This document shows, piece after piece, positions 50,191-60,144 of a stretch of DNA of 64,000 nt. The DNA is from Bifidobacterium primatium (GTDB taxonomy: Bacteria > Actinomycetota > Actinomycetes > Actinomycetales > Bifidobacteriaceae). Position numbers and translations under genes: made by a program. The notes under the pieces are model-generated. The model worked only from the letters and a program-made list of their open reading frames with translations. It did not search any database and was not told where the DNA came from. The stretch lies in contig NZ_PEBI01000001.1 in assembly GCF_002802875.1 (NCBI RefSeq), positions 991,993-1,055,992 on the forward strand. The letters are read 5' to 3'. Every line of letters starts with the position of its first letter. Position 1 is the first letter of the stretch.

Positions 50191-51315
50191 ATGGCAAGAG
50201 CTACGAATGTCGCGTCTCGTCGCGACTCCGGCGTCCGGGGCGGTTCGAATTCCGTGGCATCGTCCGTGCTCGGCATCATCGGGGAGATCCTGCTCACCCT
50301 GGCTGCGGTGTTGGCGTTGTATATCGCATGGCAGCTGTGGTGGACGGGCGTCGAGGCCGAACAGGCGCAGGCCGATCAGCGTCAGGACGTCTCGTGGGTG
50401 AATCCCAAGCAGGGCGGTTCGGGCTATAGCATCGCCAAGGCGCAGTCCGGCGAGCCTCCGGTCGAGCCGAAGTCGGCGAACACCGGCGACCTCGTGGCGC
50501 AGCTGTATGTGCCCCGCTTCGGTTCCGCATGGCACCGCAACGTGGTCGAGGGCACGGACGCCTATCAGCTCTCCCGTCACGGCCTCGGCCATTATCCCGA
50601 AACGCAGATGCCGGGCGAGCTCGGCAACGTGGCCATCGCGGGCCACCGTTCCGGCTACGGCGAGCCGCTCGCCCACGTCGATACCCTGCAGAAGGGCGAC
50701 AAGATCATCATCCGCACCAAGAACTACTGGTACGTCTACACGTATACCGACTACAAGATCGTCACCCCCGAACACACCGAGGTGATCGCCGCCGTGCCGA
50801 ACGAGCCCGGCAAGACGCCCACCGACCGGTACGTGACGCTCACCACGTGCGAGCCGCGCTACACCACGGCGACGCATCGTTGGATCTCCTATGGCAAGTT
50901 CGACTACTGGGCCAAGGTGTCCGACGGCGTGCCGAAGGAGCTGAGCACGGGCGACGCATCCGGCGCGGTGGAGTTCTCGCAGGGGGAGTCGTCCCCGCTG
51001 GCCAAGCTCTCCGCATCGATGACGCAGCTGATCATCGGATTGGCCATCGCCTACATCGTGGTGTATCTGGCCGCGCTGATCGCCTGGCGGTATCCGGCGC
51101 TCAAGGCGCTGCGCACCGGCCACCGCCGTGCGCCGGGCGCCAGCATCTACGGTTGGATGTACCGTCATCAGCCCGGCCCCCTGGCCATCCGCTGGGTGCT
51201 GATGATCATCGTGTTCCTCACGGTCGTCGCATGCCTGTTCGAATGGGGCTTCCCGTGGGCGGCGTCCAATATTCCGTATCTGCAGGTGACGTCCAACTTC
51301 GTTGCCGTAGAGTAG
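50191..51315 (+). CDS. Class E sortase
   Basis: A 374-residue membrane transpeptidase. An N-terminal helix (about 28-50) is followed by the sortase beta-barrel (about 98-245) with His152 (AIAGHRSGYG), Cys220 (LTTCEPR) and a following Arg. Two further transmembrane helices lie at about 275-297 and 325-350, unusual because most class E sortases have a single N-terminal anchor. Sortase E typically recognises LAxTG-type signals and anchors housekeeping wall proteins. It is translationally adjacent to the DUF881 gene. Confidence 0.92.
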   Translation: MARATNVASRRDSGVRGGSNSVASSVLGIIGEILLTLAAVLALYIAWQLWWTGVEAEQAQADQRQDVSWVNPKQGGSGYSIAKAQSGEPPVEPKSANTGDLVAQLYVPRFGSAWHRNVVEGTDAYQLSRHGLGHYPETQMPGELGNVAIAGHRSGYGEPLAHVDTLQKGDKIIIRTKNYWYVYTYTDYKIVTPEHTEVIAAVPNEPGKTPTDRYVTLTTCEPRYTTATHRWISYGKFDYWAKVSDGVPKELSTGDASGAVEFSQGESSPLAKLSASMTQLIIGLAIAYIVVYLAALIAWRYPALKALRTGHRRAPGASIYGWMYRHQPGPLAIRWVLMIIVFLTVVACLFEWGFPWAASNIPYLQVTSNFVAVE

Positions 51316-51401
51316 CCATAGAGTAGTAGTCACAGAGCAATGGCCGGGGTGCGCGAGCATTGCACGAGATGCACGCGCACCCCGGCATTCAGGAGCAGAT
51401 T

Positions 51402-52076
51402 ATGAACAATGCAGCCGCGGATTCCGCCCTTCCCGAGGACTCGGCGAGGATTCTGGTCATCGACAACTATGATTCGTTCGTCTACACCATCGTCGGATAC
51501 GTGGAGACGCTGGGCGCCACGGTGACGGTGGTGCGCAACGACGCTCTCGATCCCGCGAAGCCGGGCCTGCTCGACGACTACGACGGCGTGCTGATCTCCC
51601 CCGGCCCCGGCGCCCCGGCGGAGTCCGGCGTAAGCGAGGACGTGATTCGCCTGTGCGCCAAGGAGCATAAGCCGATGTTCGGCGTGTGCCTGGGACTGCA
51701 GGCGCTCGCCGAGGTCTTCGGCTGCACGGTGAGCCATGCTCCCACGATCATGCATGGCAAGACCAGCCTCATCGAGCACAACAACGACGAGATCTTCGAG
51801 GGCGTGCCGAATCCGATGACCGCCACCCGCTACCATTCGCTGGCCGTGGAGCCCGACAGCGTGCCCGACACGTTGGAGGTGACGGCGCAGACCGTGGAGG
51901 ACCATATCGTGCAGGGCATCCGCGTGAAGGGGCTGCCGATGTACGCCGTGCAGTTCCATCCGGAATCGGTGATGACCGAGGGCGGATACCGTCTGCTGGC
52001 CAACTGGCTGGCCGTCTGCGGCCAGAAGTCCGCGGTCGCCCGTTCCGCCGGTCTCAAGCCCAAGGTCGCGGCGTAG
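51402..52076 (+). CDS. pabA: Glutamine amidotransferase of aminodeoxychorismate/anthranilate synthase
   Basis: A 224-residue class I amidotransferase that hydrolyses glutamine and passes ammonia to a chorismate-using partner. Triad elements: Cys in MFGVCLGLQAL, and His/Glu in YAVQFHPESVMTEGG. NYDSFVYTIVGYV at the N-terminus and LISPGPGAP are typical. ATG 51402 follows AGGAG. Located in the actinobacterial cell-envelope block, it is by convention pabA (folate), but no pabB or trpE is present in the window, so a shared role with TrpE cannot be excluded. Confidence 0.88.
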   Translation: MNNAAADSALPEDSARILVIDNYDSFVYTIVGYVETLGATVTVVRNDALDPAKPGLLDDYDGVLISPGPGAPAESGVSEDVIRLCAKEHKPMFGVCLGLQALAEVFGCTVSHAPTIMHGKTSLIEHNNDEIFEGVPNPMTATRYHSLAVEPDSVPDTLEVTAQTVEDHIVQGIRVKGLPMYAVQFHPESVMTEGGYRLLANWLAVCGQKSAVARSAGLKPKVAA

Positions 52077-52192
52077 CGGCATAGACGTCGATGCCAATAC
52101 GCCGTCGTTGACGGCAATACGATGGCGGCTGATGATCGTTGATATCAGCCGCCAATCATATTTGCCGTTCGTATTCGTCGTTCATCGTTCGT

Positions 52193-52247
52193 CATAGACA
52201 AGGCGGCGGTCGCTCCCCGTTGGGAAGCGACCGCCGCCTTGTCTATG
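52193..52247. terminator. Bidirectional terminator between pabA and pknB
   Basis: A perfect 22-bp stem (52193-52214 with 52226-52247) with an 11-nt loop between convergent genes. Confidence 0.9.
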
Positions 52248-52265
52248 GTGCCTATCGTCGATCCG

Positions 52266-54311
52266 TCATTGACTGGTTTCACCGCTTGCGGTGTCCGTCG
52301 GTGTCGGGCTCGGCGATTCGGTGCTGTTCTCGGTCGATGATGTCGACGGCGCCTTGGTGGTCAGGGTGATCGTGGCGCCCTTGTCGACCTGCGTGCCGCC
52401 CGCCGGATTGATGCCCGTCACCACGGCGTTGTCGGACTTGTCGCCGCTGACCGACACCTTGAATCCGGCCGCCGTAAGCTGCTGCGTCGCGGAGGACAGC
52501 GTGGTGGAGCCGCTGGTGTCGATGGACGGCACGGTCACCTTCTCCTTGCCCTGCGAGACGTACATCGTCACGGACGAGCCCTGATCGACCTTGGTGCCGG
52601 ATCCCGGGTCGACGCGCAGCACCATGCCTGCCGCCACCGTATCGGAGTAGGCCGTACGGATGGTGGGCGTCAGACCGGCCGCCTGCAGCTTGGCCGTGGC
52701 CTGGTCCTCGGAAAGGCCGGTAAGACCATCGGGGACGGTCGTCATGCCGGAGGAGATGTAGATGACGATGGAGGCGCCCTTGTTCTGCGTGGTGCCGGAG
52801 GCGGGGTCGGTGCGGGTGACCATGTCCTTCTCCACATCGGCGCTTTCCTCGACGGAGGCGGAGCCGTTCACCTTGAAGCCCAGCTTCTCCAGCTCGGCCT
52901 TGGCCTCCTCCTGCGTCTCGCCCTTCACATCGGGCACGGTCACCTTCTTCGGGCCGGATGAGAACCACACGGTCACCGTGGAGCCTTCCTCGGCCTGCGC
53001 GCCGCCCTTCGGGCTCTGCTTGGTGAAGGTGCCCTTCTCCTTGTCGGAGTCGTTGTCCTGCTTCTCCACATAGGTGAAGCCGGCCGATTCGATCTTCTCC
53101 TTCGCCAGCGTGCTCGACATCTGTTCGGTGATGGTCGGCACGGTCGCCATCTTGGGCTTGCTGCCCTGCACGGCGAACCAGACGCCCAGACCGATGGCGA
53201 CGACCGCCAGCACGGCGATGATCGCGGCGATGGTCTTCTTTTTCTTCTTCGCCTTGGCGGTGGCCGCCCGCTGCGCGCTGCGCGACAGCTGGTTCTCATC
53301 GCCGGCCGCGGTGTCGAGCGGGTTGAACGCCACGGTCTCCGCGGCGCCGTTCGCCGGCGTCATCGGCATGGTGGCGGTCTCGCTCTCCTTGCGGGCCTTC
53401 ATGTTGGTCAGGTCGGTGAGCGGGTTGAACGCGGCCGCCACGGGCGTGCCGCCGTTCATCAGCGCGAGGATGTCGTTGCGGAATTCGGTGGCCGTGGTGT
53501 ACCGGTTCTGACGGTCCTTGGCCATGGCCTTTGCGCAGACGGAATCCCACAGCTTCGGCAGTCCCGGCACGATGGCGCTCGGCGGCGTCGCCACCTCGGA
53601 GACGTGCTGGTAGGCGATGGCCACGGCGGAGTCGCCGGTGAATGGCGGCCGTCCGGTGAGCATCTCGTAGAGCACGCAGCCTGCGGAATACAGGTCGGAG
53701 CGCATGTCCACGTTCTCGCCGCGGGCCTGCTCGGGGGAAAGATACTGCGCGGTGCCCACCACGCCCTGCGACTGGGTCATCGTGGCGGAGGAGTCGTCCA
53801 GCGCGCGTGCGATGCCGAAGTCCATCACCTTGACCATGCCCTGGTCGCTGATCATGATGTTGCCGGGCTTGATGTCGCGGTGGATGATGCCCATGCGGTG
53901 CGAGTACTCGAGCGCGCTCAGCACGCCGAGCATCACCTGTTCGGCGTCACGCTGGCTCAGCGAACCGTTCTCCTTGAGGATGTCGCGCAGCGTGCGTCCC
54001 TGCACGAACTCCATGACCAGATAGGGAACGTTCACCGATCGGCCGGCGTCGTCCTTGATCGCCTCCTCGCCGGAATCGTAGATGGAGACGATGTTCGGAT
54101 TGTTGAGCATGGCGACGGAGTGCGCCTCACGACGGAACCTCGCAAGGAAGATCGCGTCGCCGGCCAGGTCGGCGCGCATGATCTTGATGGCCACGGTACG
54201 TCCCAGTCGGGTGTCCGTGCCGACATGGACCTCCGCCATGCCGCCGTGTCCGATGAGGTTGCCGACGGTGTACCGTCCACCGGCCAATGATGCTGGTATG
54301 TACATACTCAT
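52266..54311 (-). CDS. pknB: Serine/threonine protein kinase with PASTA domains
   Basis: A 681-residue transmembrane Hanks-type kinase. The kinase domain (about 12-275) has GHGGMAEVH, VAIKI, HRDIKPGNIM, DFGIARAL and GTAQYLSPEQARG. A Lys-rich juxtamembrane segment precedes one transmembrane helix (about 360-378), and four extracellular PASTA repeats (about 380-655) bind muropeptides or lipid II. A Ser/Thr-rich tail follows. PknB coordinates growth and division by phosphorylating envelope proteins. Its ATG overlaps the pknA stop (ATGA at 54311-54308). Last gene of the operon. Confidence 0.96.
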   Translation of the reverse strand: MSMYIPASLAGGRYTVGNLIGHGGMAEVHVGTDTRLGRTVAIKIMRADLAGDAIFLARFRREAHSVAMLNNPNIVSIYDSGEEAIKDDAGRSVNVPYLVMEFVQGRTLRDILKENGSLSQRDAEQVMLGVLSALEYSHRMGIIHRDIKPGNIMISDQGMVKVMDFGIARALDDSSATMTQSQGVVGTAQYLSPEQARGENVDMRSDLYSAGCVLYEMLTGRPPFTGDSAVAIAYQHVSEVATPPSAIVPGLPKLWDSVCAKAMAKDRQNRYTTATEFRNDILALMNGGTPVAAAFNPLTDLTNMKARKESETATMPMTPANGAAETVAFNPLDTAAGDENQLSRSAQRAATAKAKKKKKTIAAIIAVLAVVAIGLGVWFAVQGSKPKMATVPTITEQMSSTLAKEKIESAGFTYVEKQDNDSDKEKGTFTKQSPKGGAQAEEGSTVTVWFSSGPKKVTVPDVKGETQEEAKAELEKLGFKVNGSASVEESADVEKDMVTRTDPASGTTQNKGASIVIYISSGMTTVPDGLTGLSEDQATAKLQAAGLTPTIRTAYSDTVAAGMVLRVDPGSGTKVDQGSSVTMYVSQGKEKVTVPSIDTSGSTTLSSATQQLTAAGFKVSVSGDKSDNAVVTGINPAGGTQVDKGATITLTTKAPSTSSTENSTESPSPTPTDTASGETSQ

Positions 54312-55342
54312 CGTGACCCTTCCTTCCCTGCTTGTTGGTTGTCGACGTTGTCATTCATTGATGGCGCCTGCGGCGGTGCCGGTGCCGGCGGCTGAGGCGT
54401 CTGCTTGGCCACCCAGTCCGCGGCCGAGAACAGTTGCATGGGCCGGTGCGGCGCGCTGCTTACGCGCCGTCCTATCGGTCCGGAACGTGTGTCCACCAGA
54501 TTCTCCGGCGTCTCCTGGTCGAGAAGCCGCCGTTCGATCTTGGCCAGCGTGCGAGACACCACAAGGGCGTTCGCCGGACGGTCCTGCGGCTCCTTGGCCA
54601 GCATGGTCATCACGAATTCACGCAGCTGCCAGTCGATGGACGCCGGCAGCGGCGGCACCGGATCGTTCACATGCGCTGCCGCGATGTCGACGGGCGTGGC
54701 GCCGGTGAACGGACGATGGCCGCACAGGCCCTCGTAGGCCACCACGCCAAGCGAGTAGATGTCGGACTGCGGCGTGGCCTGCTCGCCCTGCGCCTGCTCC
54801 GGCGAGATGTACTGCGCCGTGCCGACCACCATGCCGTCCTGCGTCATCTGCGCCTGATTCGTCGAGTAGGAGACACCGAAGTCGGTGATCTTCACCTCGC
54901 CGGAATCGGAGACCATGATGTTCGCCGGCTTCACGTCGCGATGGATGACGCCGTGCGAATGCGCCACATAGAGGCCGCGCGCCGTCTGGATGAGTATCGG
55001 CAGCAGCTCCGTGGCCTCGAGCGCGCCGCGCTGCTTGTAGATCTCGGCGAGCGACTGGCTGGGCACGTACTCCATGATGAGGAAGCCGATGCCGTCGTGC
55101 TCGTAGTATTCGAACAATGCGGCGATGTTCGGGTGCGCGAGATTCGCGGAGTTATGGGCCTCCGCGCGCAGTCGCTTGAGCTTGGCCTCCTCGTTGGCCA
55201 TGTCGGTGCGCAGGGCCTTGATGGCCACCGGGCGCTCAAGCTCGATGTCATAGCCCTTCCAGACCTCGCCCATACCGCCCTGAGCCAGTCGCTGATCCAG
55301 GCGGTAGCGTCTGTGGATCAGTTGTCCCTCAATCAGTCTCAT
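54308..55342 (-). CDS. pknA: Serine/threonine protein kinase, PknA type
   Basis: A 344-residue kinase with all catalytic motifs (AQGGMGEVWKG, VAIKAL, HRDVKPANIM, DFGVSYS, GTAQYISPEQAQG) in about residues 10-265. Unlike mycobacterial PknA, no transmembrane helix is visible; the C-terminal ~80 residues are Pro/Gln-rich and hydrophilic, so it is probably cytosolic. ATG 55342 overlaps the pbpA stop by four bases and has AGGAGG upstream. Its own stop overlaps the pknB start, giving translational coupling on both sides. Confidence 0.94.
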   Translation of the reverse strand: MRLIEGQLIHRRYRLDQRLAQGGMGEVWKGYDIELERPVAIKALRTDMANEEAKLKRLRAEAHNSANLAHPNIAALFEYYEHDGIGFLIMEYVPSQSLAEIYKQRGALEATELLPILIQTARGLYVAHSHGVIHRDVKPANIMVSDSGEVKITDFGVSYSTNQAQMTQDGMVVGTAQYISPEQAQGEQATPQSDIYSLGVVAYEGLCGHRPFTGATPVDIAAAHVNDPVPPLPASIDWQLREFVMTMLAKEPQDRPANALVVSRTLAKIERRLLDQETPENLVDTRSGPIGRRVSSAPHRPMQLFSAADWVAKQTPQPPAPAPPQAPSMNDNVDNQQAGKEGSR

Positions 55343-56802
55343 TGCTTCAGAGCCTCCTGCATGATTTGCTGCATGATCGGTCCGGCGGCTTCGGAACCAA
55401 ATGCGTTGACGTTGTGCACCACCACGGCCACGGCGATCTTGGGGTCGTCGGCGGGGGCGAATCCGGTGATCCACGAATCGTTGGTGCTGTTGTTGCCGAT
55501 CTGCGCGGTGCCGGTCTTCGCGGCCACCTTGACGCCGTCCAGCTGCAGCTGCGGGTCCTCCTTGGTGATCACCGCCTGCATCATCGTGTTGAGCTTGTTG
55601 GCGGTGTCTTCGGAGAAGGCTTGGGAGAACGTGGAGGGAGAGCTTTCCGAGACCACGCTCAGGTCGCTGCCACGCACGCGGTCGACCAGCGTGGGCTGCA
55701 TCATCTTGCCGCCGTTGGCCACGGCGGAGGCGATCATGGCGTTGAGCATCGGCGTCTCCAGGGTGTCTCCCTGGCCGATCGACGCCAGCGCGAGCTTGTC
55801 GGGCGAGGCGTTGTCCGGGAACTTCGAGGCCGTAGCCTTGCTCACCAGTCCGGAGGAGCTGGTGCCGTCCACGGTGATGGAGCTGCCGAAGCCCATCTTC
55901 TTGGCCTGGGCGGCCACCTTCTCCTGACCGAGCTTCACACCGAGCTGGGCGAACGCGGTGTTCGAGGAGTATGCGAACGCGTCCTCGAGCGAGATCTTCC
56001 CGTTCGAGCCGGCGGCGGCGCTGCTGGTGTTGGTCAGCTGCGTGACCGTGCCGGGGAGTGTGTACGAGCTTCCCGCGGCGACGGACGTGTTCGTGTCGTA
56101 GTCGCCGCTTTCCAGTGCGGCCGCGGCCACGACGATCTTGAACGTGGACCCGGGCGGGTACAGCTCGTTGGTCGTGCGGTTGAGCATGGGGTTGTTCTTG
56201 TCTGCGATGAGCTTCTGGTATGCCGAGCTCACGTCGGAGGTCTTGTGGCTGGCCAGCGCGTTCGGGTCGTAGCTCGGCGTGCTCACCATGGCGAGGATGC
56301 GGCCGGTCTTCGGCTCCATGGCCACCACGGCGCCCTGCTGGTCGCCGAGCAGCTGGTAGGCGAGCTTCTGCAGCTTCGGGCTGATGGACGTCTCGATGTT
56401 CGCGCCCTTGTTCTCCTCGCCGGTGAACAGCGACTTGAACTTGCTCAGCCACAGCGAGCTGTTCTCGCCGGTGAGCAGGGTGTTGCGCGAGGCCTCGATG
56501 CCGCGGTCGGCGCGCGTCGTCACCGAGAAGTAGCCGGTAACCGGTGCATACACGGCACCGTTGGAGTACGAACGCTGGTAGGAGAAGGCGTCATCGGTCT
56601 TCTCGGATTTCGCGAGCACGGTGCCGTCGCTGGCGAGGATGGAGCCTCGCGGCGCACCGTACTCGTGGTAGAGCGCGCGGACGTTGCGGGGATCGGCGTT
56701 CAGCGAGTTCGCCTGGATGGTCATCAGGCGCGTGGTGGAAAGGCCGAGCACCGCGAACAGCACGATGACGGCCGTGAACAGCTGACGGAGCGAGGTGTTC
56801 AT
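55339..56802 (-). CDS. pbpA: Penicillin-binding protein 2/FtsI-type transpeptidase (PbpA)
   Basis: A 487-residue class B PBP. A single N-terminal anchor (about 8-28) is followed by a short dimerisation domain and a transpeptidase domain with Ser in PPGSTFK, SSN (AYSSNTAF) and KTGTA. Together with the adjacent SEDS protein it should form the glycosyltransferase-transpeptidase pair of wall elongation or septation. ATG 56802 follows AAGGAG and overlaps the ftsW stop by four bases. Confidence 0.95.
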   Translation of the reverse strand: MNTSLRQLFTAVIVLFAVLGLSTTRLMTIQANSLNADPRNVRALYHEYGAPRGSILASDGTVLAKSEKTDDAFSYQRSYSNGAVYAPVTGYFSVTTRADRGIEASRNTLLTGENSSLWLSKFKSLFTGEENKGANIETSISPKLQKLAYQLLGDQQGAVVAMEPKTGRILAMVSTPSYDPNALASHKTSDVSSAYQKLIADKNNPMLNRTTNELYPPGSTFKIVVAAAALESGDYDTNTSVAAGSSYTLPGTVTQLTNTSSAAAGSNGKISLEDAFAYSSNTAFAQLGVKLGQEKVAAQAKKMGFGSSITVDGTSSSGLVSKATASKFPDNASPDKLALASIGQGDTLETPMLNAMIASAVANGGKMMQPTLVDRVRGSDLSVVSESSPSTFSQAFSEDTANKLNTMMQAVITKEDPQLQLDGVKVAAKTGTAQIGNNSTNDSWITGFAPADDPKIAVAVVVHNVNAFGSEAAGPIMQQIMQEALKQ

Positions 56803-58565
56803 CGGACGCTCCTTTCGTCGGACTGAGCGGGCCATGTCCGCGTCGGCGGGGTCGGCACGCTTGGCGTCGGAGGAACGACGGGCTGCGATGTCGCGGCCTG
56901 CGCCGACGCCACGCTTCGCGGCGCGTCGGCGGCCGGTGTCGGCGGCGTATCAAGATTCGGTACGTGTCGGGCGCGCGAAAGCGTATTGCCGTCGTGCGTC
57001 TCGAATCCGAGACGGTCGTCCTCCTCGGTGCGTCGAGCGTGCACGGCGTGGGCGCCGTGCCGCCCGCCGACCACATGCTCGTGCGGCGTGATGACCTCGG
57101 TCATCTCCGATGCGGCGGGCGAGGCCGCTGCCGCAGCCGTCGCTGCCGCCGCCTCCTCGGCCTGCGCCGTGCGTTCGGCTGCGGCCTGCTTCTCCTTTTC
57201 GCGGATGGCCATCAGCGCCTCGTATTGGAACGTGTTGGTGTCGATGTCCTCTTCCGGCTTGTTCGCCGCGTTGGAGATCACCAGCAGCAGCGAGGCGAGG
57301 ACGCAGTTCGCGATCAGGCTGGAGCCGCCGGCCGCGATGTACGGCAGGGTCAGACCGGTCAGCGGAATGACCAGCGTGATGCCGCCGACGACGGTGAACA
57401 CCTGGAACGCCATGGTGAACACCAGTCCGGAGGAGAGCAGCTTGCCGAAGCCGTCCTTGATCTTCATGGCCGTGACCATTCCCGCGCCGATGATGATGAG
57501 GTACATCGTCAGAATGGCGAACAGGCCGATGATGCCGAGCTCCTCGCCCAGCGACGAGTAGATGAAGTCGGAGTACGACAGCGGCGTCACCGTCGGGTGA
57601 CCCTGTCCGAGACCGGTGCCGGTCATGCCGCCGGTCGCCAGTCCGAACACGCCCTGCACCAGCTGCATGGAGCCGCCGACCGCGCGGTTGTAGATATCCG
57701 CGTCGAACGGGTGCAGCCATGCGCTCACGCGGTATCCGACATGCGAGAAGATCGTGGACGCGGCCACGGCGCCGACCACGAAGAACACGCCGCCGATGAG
57801 GATCCAGCTTTTCTGGCCGGTGGCCACGTACAGCATCGAAACGAACATCGCGAAGAACATCAGCGACGTGCCGAGATCGTGCTGCAGCACGAGCACGCCC
57901 ATGCAGACGGCCCACACCACCAGGATCGGGCCGAGGTCCTTCAGTCGGGGCAGACGGATGCCCAGCACCTTTCGTCCGCCCACGGCCAGCTGGTCGCGAT
58001 GGTCGAACAGGTACGCGGCGAAGAAGAACGCGAGGAACAGCTTGGCGAATTCGCCGGGCTGGAAGGAGTGGCTGCCGAAATGCAGCCAGATTCGTGCGCC
58101 CTGAATCTCCTGGCCGAGGCCTGGGATCATGGGGGAGAGCAGCAGGGCCAGACCCACCACCATGCTGATGTACGAGAACCGGCGCAGGATGCGATAGTCC
58201 TTGAGGAACACGACCAGCAGGATGCACAGCACCAGCGCCACGGCCAGCCATGTCAGCTGGTTGAGCGCGATGGACGTGGCCTTGCCGCCGAATACGCCGT
58301 TCTGGTTATCGATGCGTGCGATCATCATGATGCCGGTGCCGCTGAGCACCATCACGCAGGGAAGGATCACCTGCGAGGCATACGGCTGGAATCTCGACAA
58401 TACGATCCAGAACACCGCGAACAGCGCGCCGACCACCGAAAGCCGCGTGATATACGGCGACGGGAAGGTGTTCTGCACGCGCATGAACATCTGGAAGAAG
58501 CCAAGCATCACGATGAACGCTGCGAAAATCAGCAGCGATACCTGGCGAAGTCGACGAATGATCAT
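56799..58565 (-). CDS. FtsW/RodA/SpoVE (SEDS) peptidoglycan polymerase
   Basis: A 588-residue SEDS glycosyltransferase with about 10-12 hydrophobic segments over residues 1-435. The family signatures include WLHFGSHSFQPGEFAKL, LQHDLGTSLMFFAMF and the LPYIAAGGSSLIANC motif near the end of the membrane part. About 150 extra cytoplasmic residues follow: an Ala/Glu/Arg coiled-coil-like stretch, then a Pro/His/Thr-rich tail, a plausible site for kinase phosphorylation or FHA contact. Position before pbpA suggests a RodA-like role. Start and stop both overlap neighbours as ATGA. Confidence 0.95.
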   Translation of the reverse strand: MIIRRLRQVSLLIFAAFIVMLGFFQMFMRVQNTFPSPYITRLSVVGALFAVFWIVLSRFQPYASQVILPCVMVLSGTGIMMIARIDNQNGVFGGKATSIALNQLTWLAVALVLCILLVVFLKDYRILRRFSYISMVVGLALLLSPMIPGLGQEIQGARIWLHFGSHSFQPGEFAKLFLAFFFAAYLFDHRDQLAVGGRKVLGIRLPRLKDLGPILVVWAVCMGVLVLQHDLGTSLMFFAMFVSMLYVATGQKSWILIGGVFFVVGAVAASTIFSHVGYRVSAWLHPFDADIYNRAVGGSMQLVQGVFGLATGGMTGTGLGQGHPTVTPLSYSDFIYSSLGEELGIIGLFAILTMYLIIIGAGMVTAMKIKDGFGKLLSSGLVFTMAFQVFTVVGGITLVIPLTGLTLPYIAAGGSSLIANCVLASLLLVISNAANKPEEDIDTNTFQYEALMAIREKEKQAAAERTAQAEEAAAATAAAAASPAASEMTEVITPHEHVVGGRHGAHAVHARRTEEDDRLGFETHDGNTLSRARHVPNLDTPPTPAADAPRSVASAQAATSQPVVPPTPSVPTPPTRTWPAQSDERSVR

Positions 58566-60139
58566 TGCTGCTTCTCCGAGCTGGGCGTAGGCGACGGCGA
58601 CTGCGTGGACGCGCCCTTCTGCTGTTCCTCCCCGCCGTATTGCTGTGTATCCGACTGTTTCTTCTGGTTGATGTCCGCTATCTGCTGTCGGATCATATCG
58701 ACATGGCTCTGTGCCTCGTCATAGGAATCCACGGCGATGCTGCCGTTGTTGATCTGCTCGCGCCAGGCCGCCGGCAGCTGGTCTATCTCGATGTCGGTGC
58801 GCATCGCCTCGTGCGACAGCGACAGTCCGAACAGATCGGTGGGAACGCCCTGATAGATGGTGACGACGCCGTTGGACTCGCCGAGATAGTATTTCGACTG
58901 CGACCAGTGCCATGCGCCGAAGCCTGCGCCTGCCAATGCGAGCAGCACGATGACGATGGTCGTCGCCACGGTGGCGCGCATGCGCGTATGACGCTTGCGC
59001 ACCTGCTGCTGCACCTGACGCTGATGGGCCTTGATGGCCTTGGCCACTTCGGGATCATGCGGATCGGTGCTGGCGCTGCCGTCCCTTTTCTGCACGACGG
59101 GAATCTCGCCGGTGTTGGGCATGGCGGAATCGGCGTCGCGATGCGACGACGGCTGGGCCACGCGCGGCACGGCGACGTCTTCCGGTTCCGAATGCTTGTT
59201 CTGCGTAAGGGCCGCCGCACGCTGCGCCGGGCTTCCTTCGTCGGCCTTCAGCGCCGGGGCCGTGGCCACAGGTTCGTCGATGAGATCGGCGAGGCTTTCC
59301 AGACTGCTGCTTACCGCGCCGCCGACCAACGGCACCGGGGCATGGGCCTGCGTGGCGTCGGAGTCGAGAGGCACGGTGGCGTCGGCGATCACCGCCGTCA
59401 CGTTGTCGGTGCTGCCGGCCTTCAGCGCCATGGCCACGAGGCGCTGCGCGCATTCCTCGGGGTCGAGGACGTTGTTGAGCACCTCCTCGATCGTGGAATC
59501 CTCCAATACGCCGCATACGCCGTCGGAGCACAGCATCCAGCGGTCGCCGGGCTTGGCCACGCGGATGGAGATGTCCGGCCTCGGGTCGATGTCGAAGTCG
59601 CCGAGCACGCGCATGACCACGTTGCGCTGGGGATGGTTCTTCGCCTCCGGCTCGGTTATGCGGCCGGTGTCGATGAGATGCTGAACGTAGCTGTGGTCCT
59701 TGGTCGCGCGAATCAGATGGCGGTCGCGCAGCAGATAGGCGCGCGAATCGCCGATATGCGCAAGAATCCAATGGTTCTGCACGAGGCTCAATGCGGTGAC
59801 GGTCGTGCCCATGCCGGAAAGCCGGCGCTCGTGCTTGGCCTTGCCCACGATGGCGTCATGCGCGGCCAGCACGGAGGTCTCCATCATGGCGGCGATGGTC
59901 TCGACGTCGTTGGCGGCGTCCTCGTGCTCGATATGCACCAGGGACCGGATCGCGATGGTGGAGGCGGTGTCGCCTCCCGCATGGCCTCCCATGCCGTCGC
60001 AGATCGCCGCGAAACGGCGGCCGGCGAACGAGGAGTCCTGATTGTTGCTGCGCACGTATCCCACGTCGGACACGGTGGTCGAGTACAGGGTCAGATCTTC
60101 CGAAAGGCTCGGAGAAGCAGAGGCATTGGTTGCTGTCAT
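58562..60139 (-). CDS. pstP: PP2C-family serine/threonine phosphatase
   Basis: A 525-residue phosphatase that reverses PknA/PknB signalling. The PP2C domain (about 15-250) has metal motifs RSNNQDS, CDGMGGHAGG, AHIGDSRAYLLR, LCSDGVCG and STDNVTAV. A disordered linker, one transmembrane helix (about 390-410; VATTIVIVLLALAGAGFGAW) and an extracytoplasmic tail follow. ATG 60139 with GAGGTG upstream is preferred over GTG 60148, which overlaps the fhaB stop but lacks a ribosome site. Its stop overlaps the SEDS gene start. Confidence 0.95.
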   Translation of the reverse strand: MTATNASASPSLSEDLTLYSTTVSDVGYVRSNNQDSSFAGRRFAAICDGMGGHAGGDTASTIAIRSLVHIEHEDAANDVETIAAMMETSVLAAHDAIVGKAKHERRLSGMGTTVTALSLVQNHWILAHIGDSRAYLLRDRHLIRATKDHSYVQHLIDTGRITEPEAKNHPQRNVVMRVLGDFDIDPRPDISIRVAKPGDRWMLCSDGVCGVLEDSTIEEVLNNVLDPEECAQRLVAMALKAGSTDNVTAVIADATVPLDSDATQAHAPVPLVGGAVSSSLESLADLIDEPVATAPALKADEGSPAQRAAALTQNKHSEPEDVAVPRVAQPSSHRDADSAMPNTGEIPVVQKRDGSASTDPHDPEVAKAIKAHQRQVQQQVRKRHTRMRATVATTIVIVLLALAGAGFGAWHWSQSKYYLGESNGVVTIYQGVPTDLFGLSLSHEAMRTDIEIDQLPAAWREQINNGSIAVDSYDEAQSHVDMIRQQIADINQKKQSDTQQYGGEEQQKGASTQSPSPTPSSEKQQ

Positions 60140-60144
60140 GGGCG

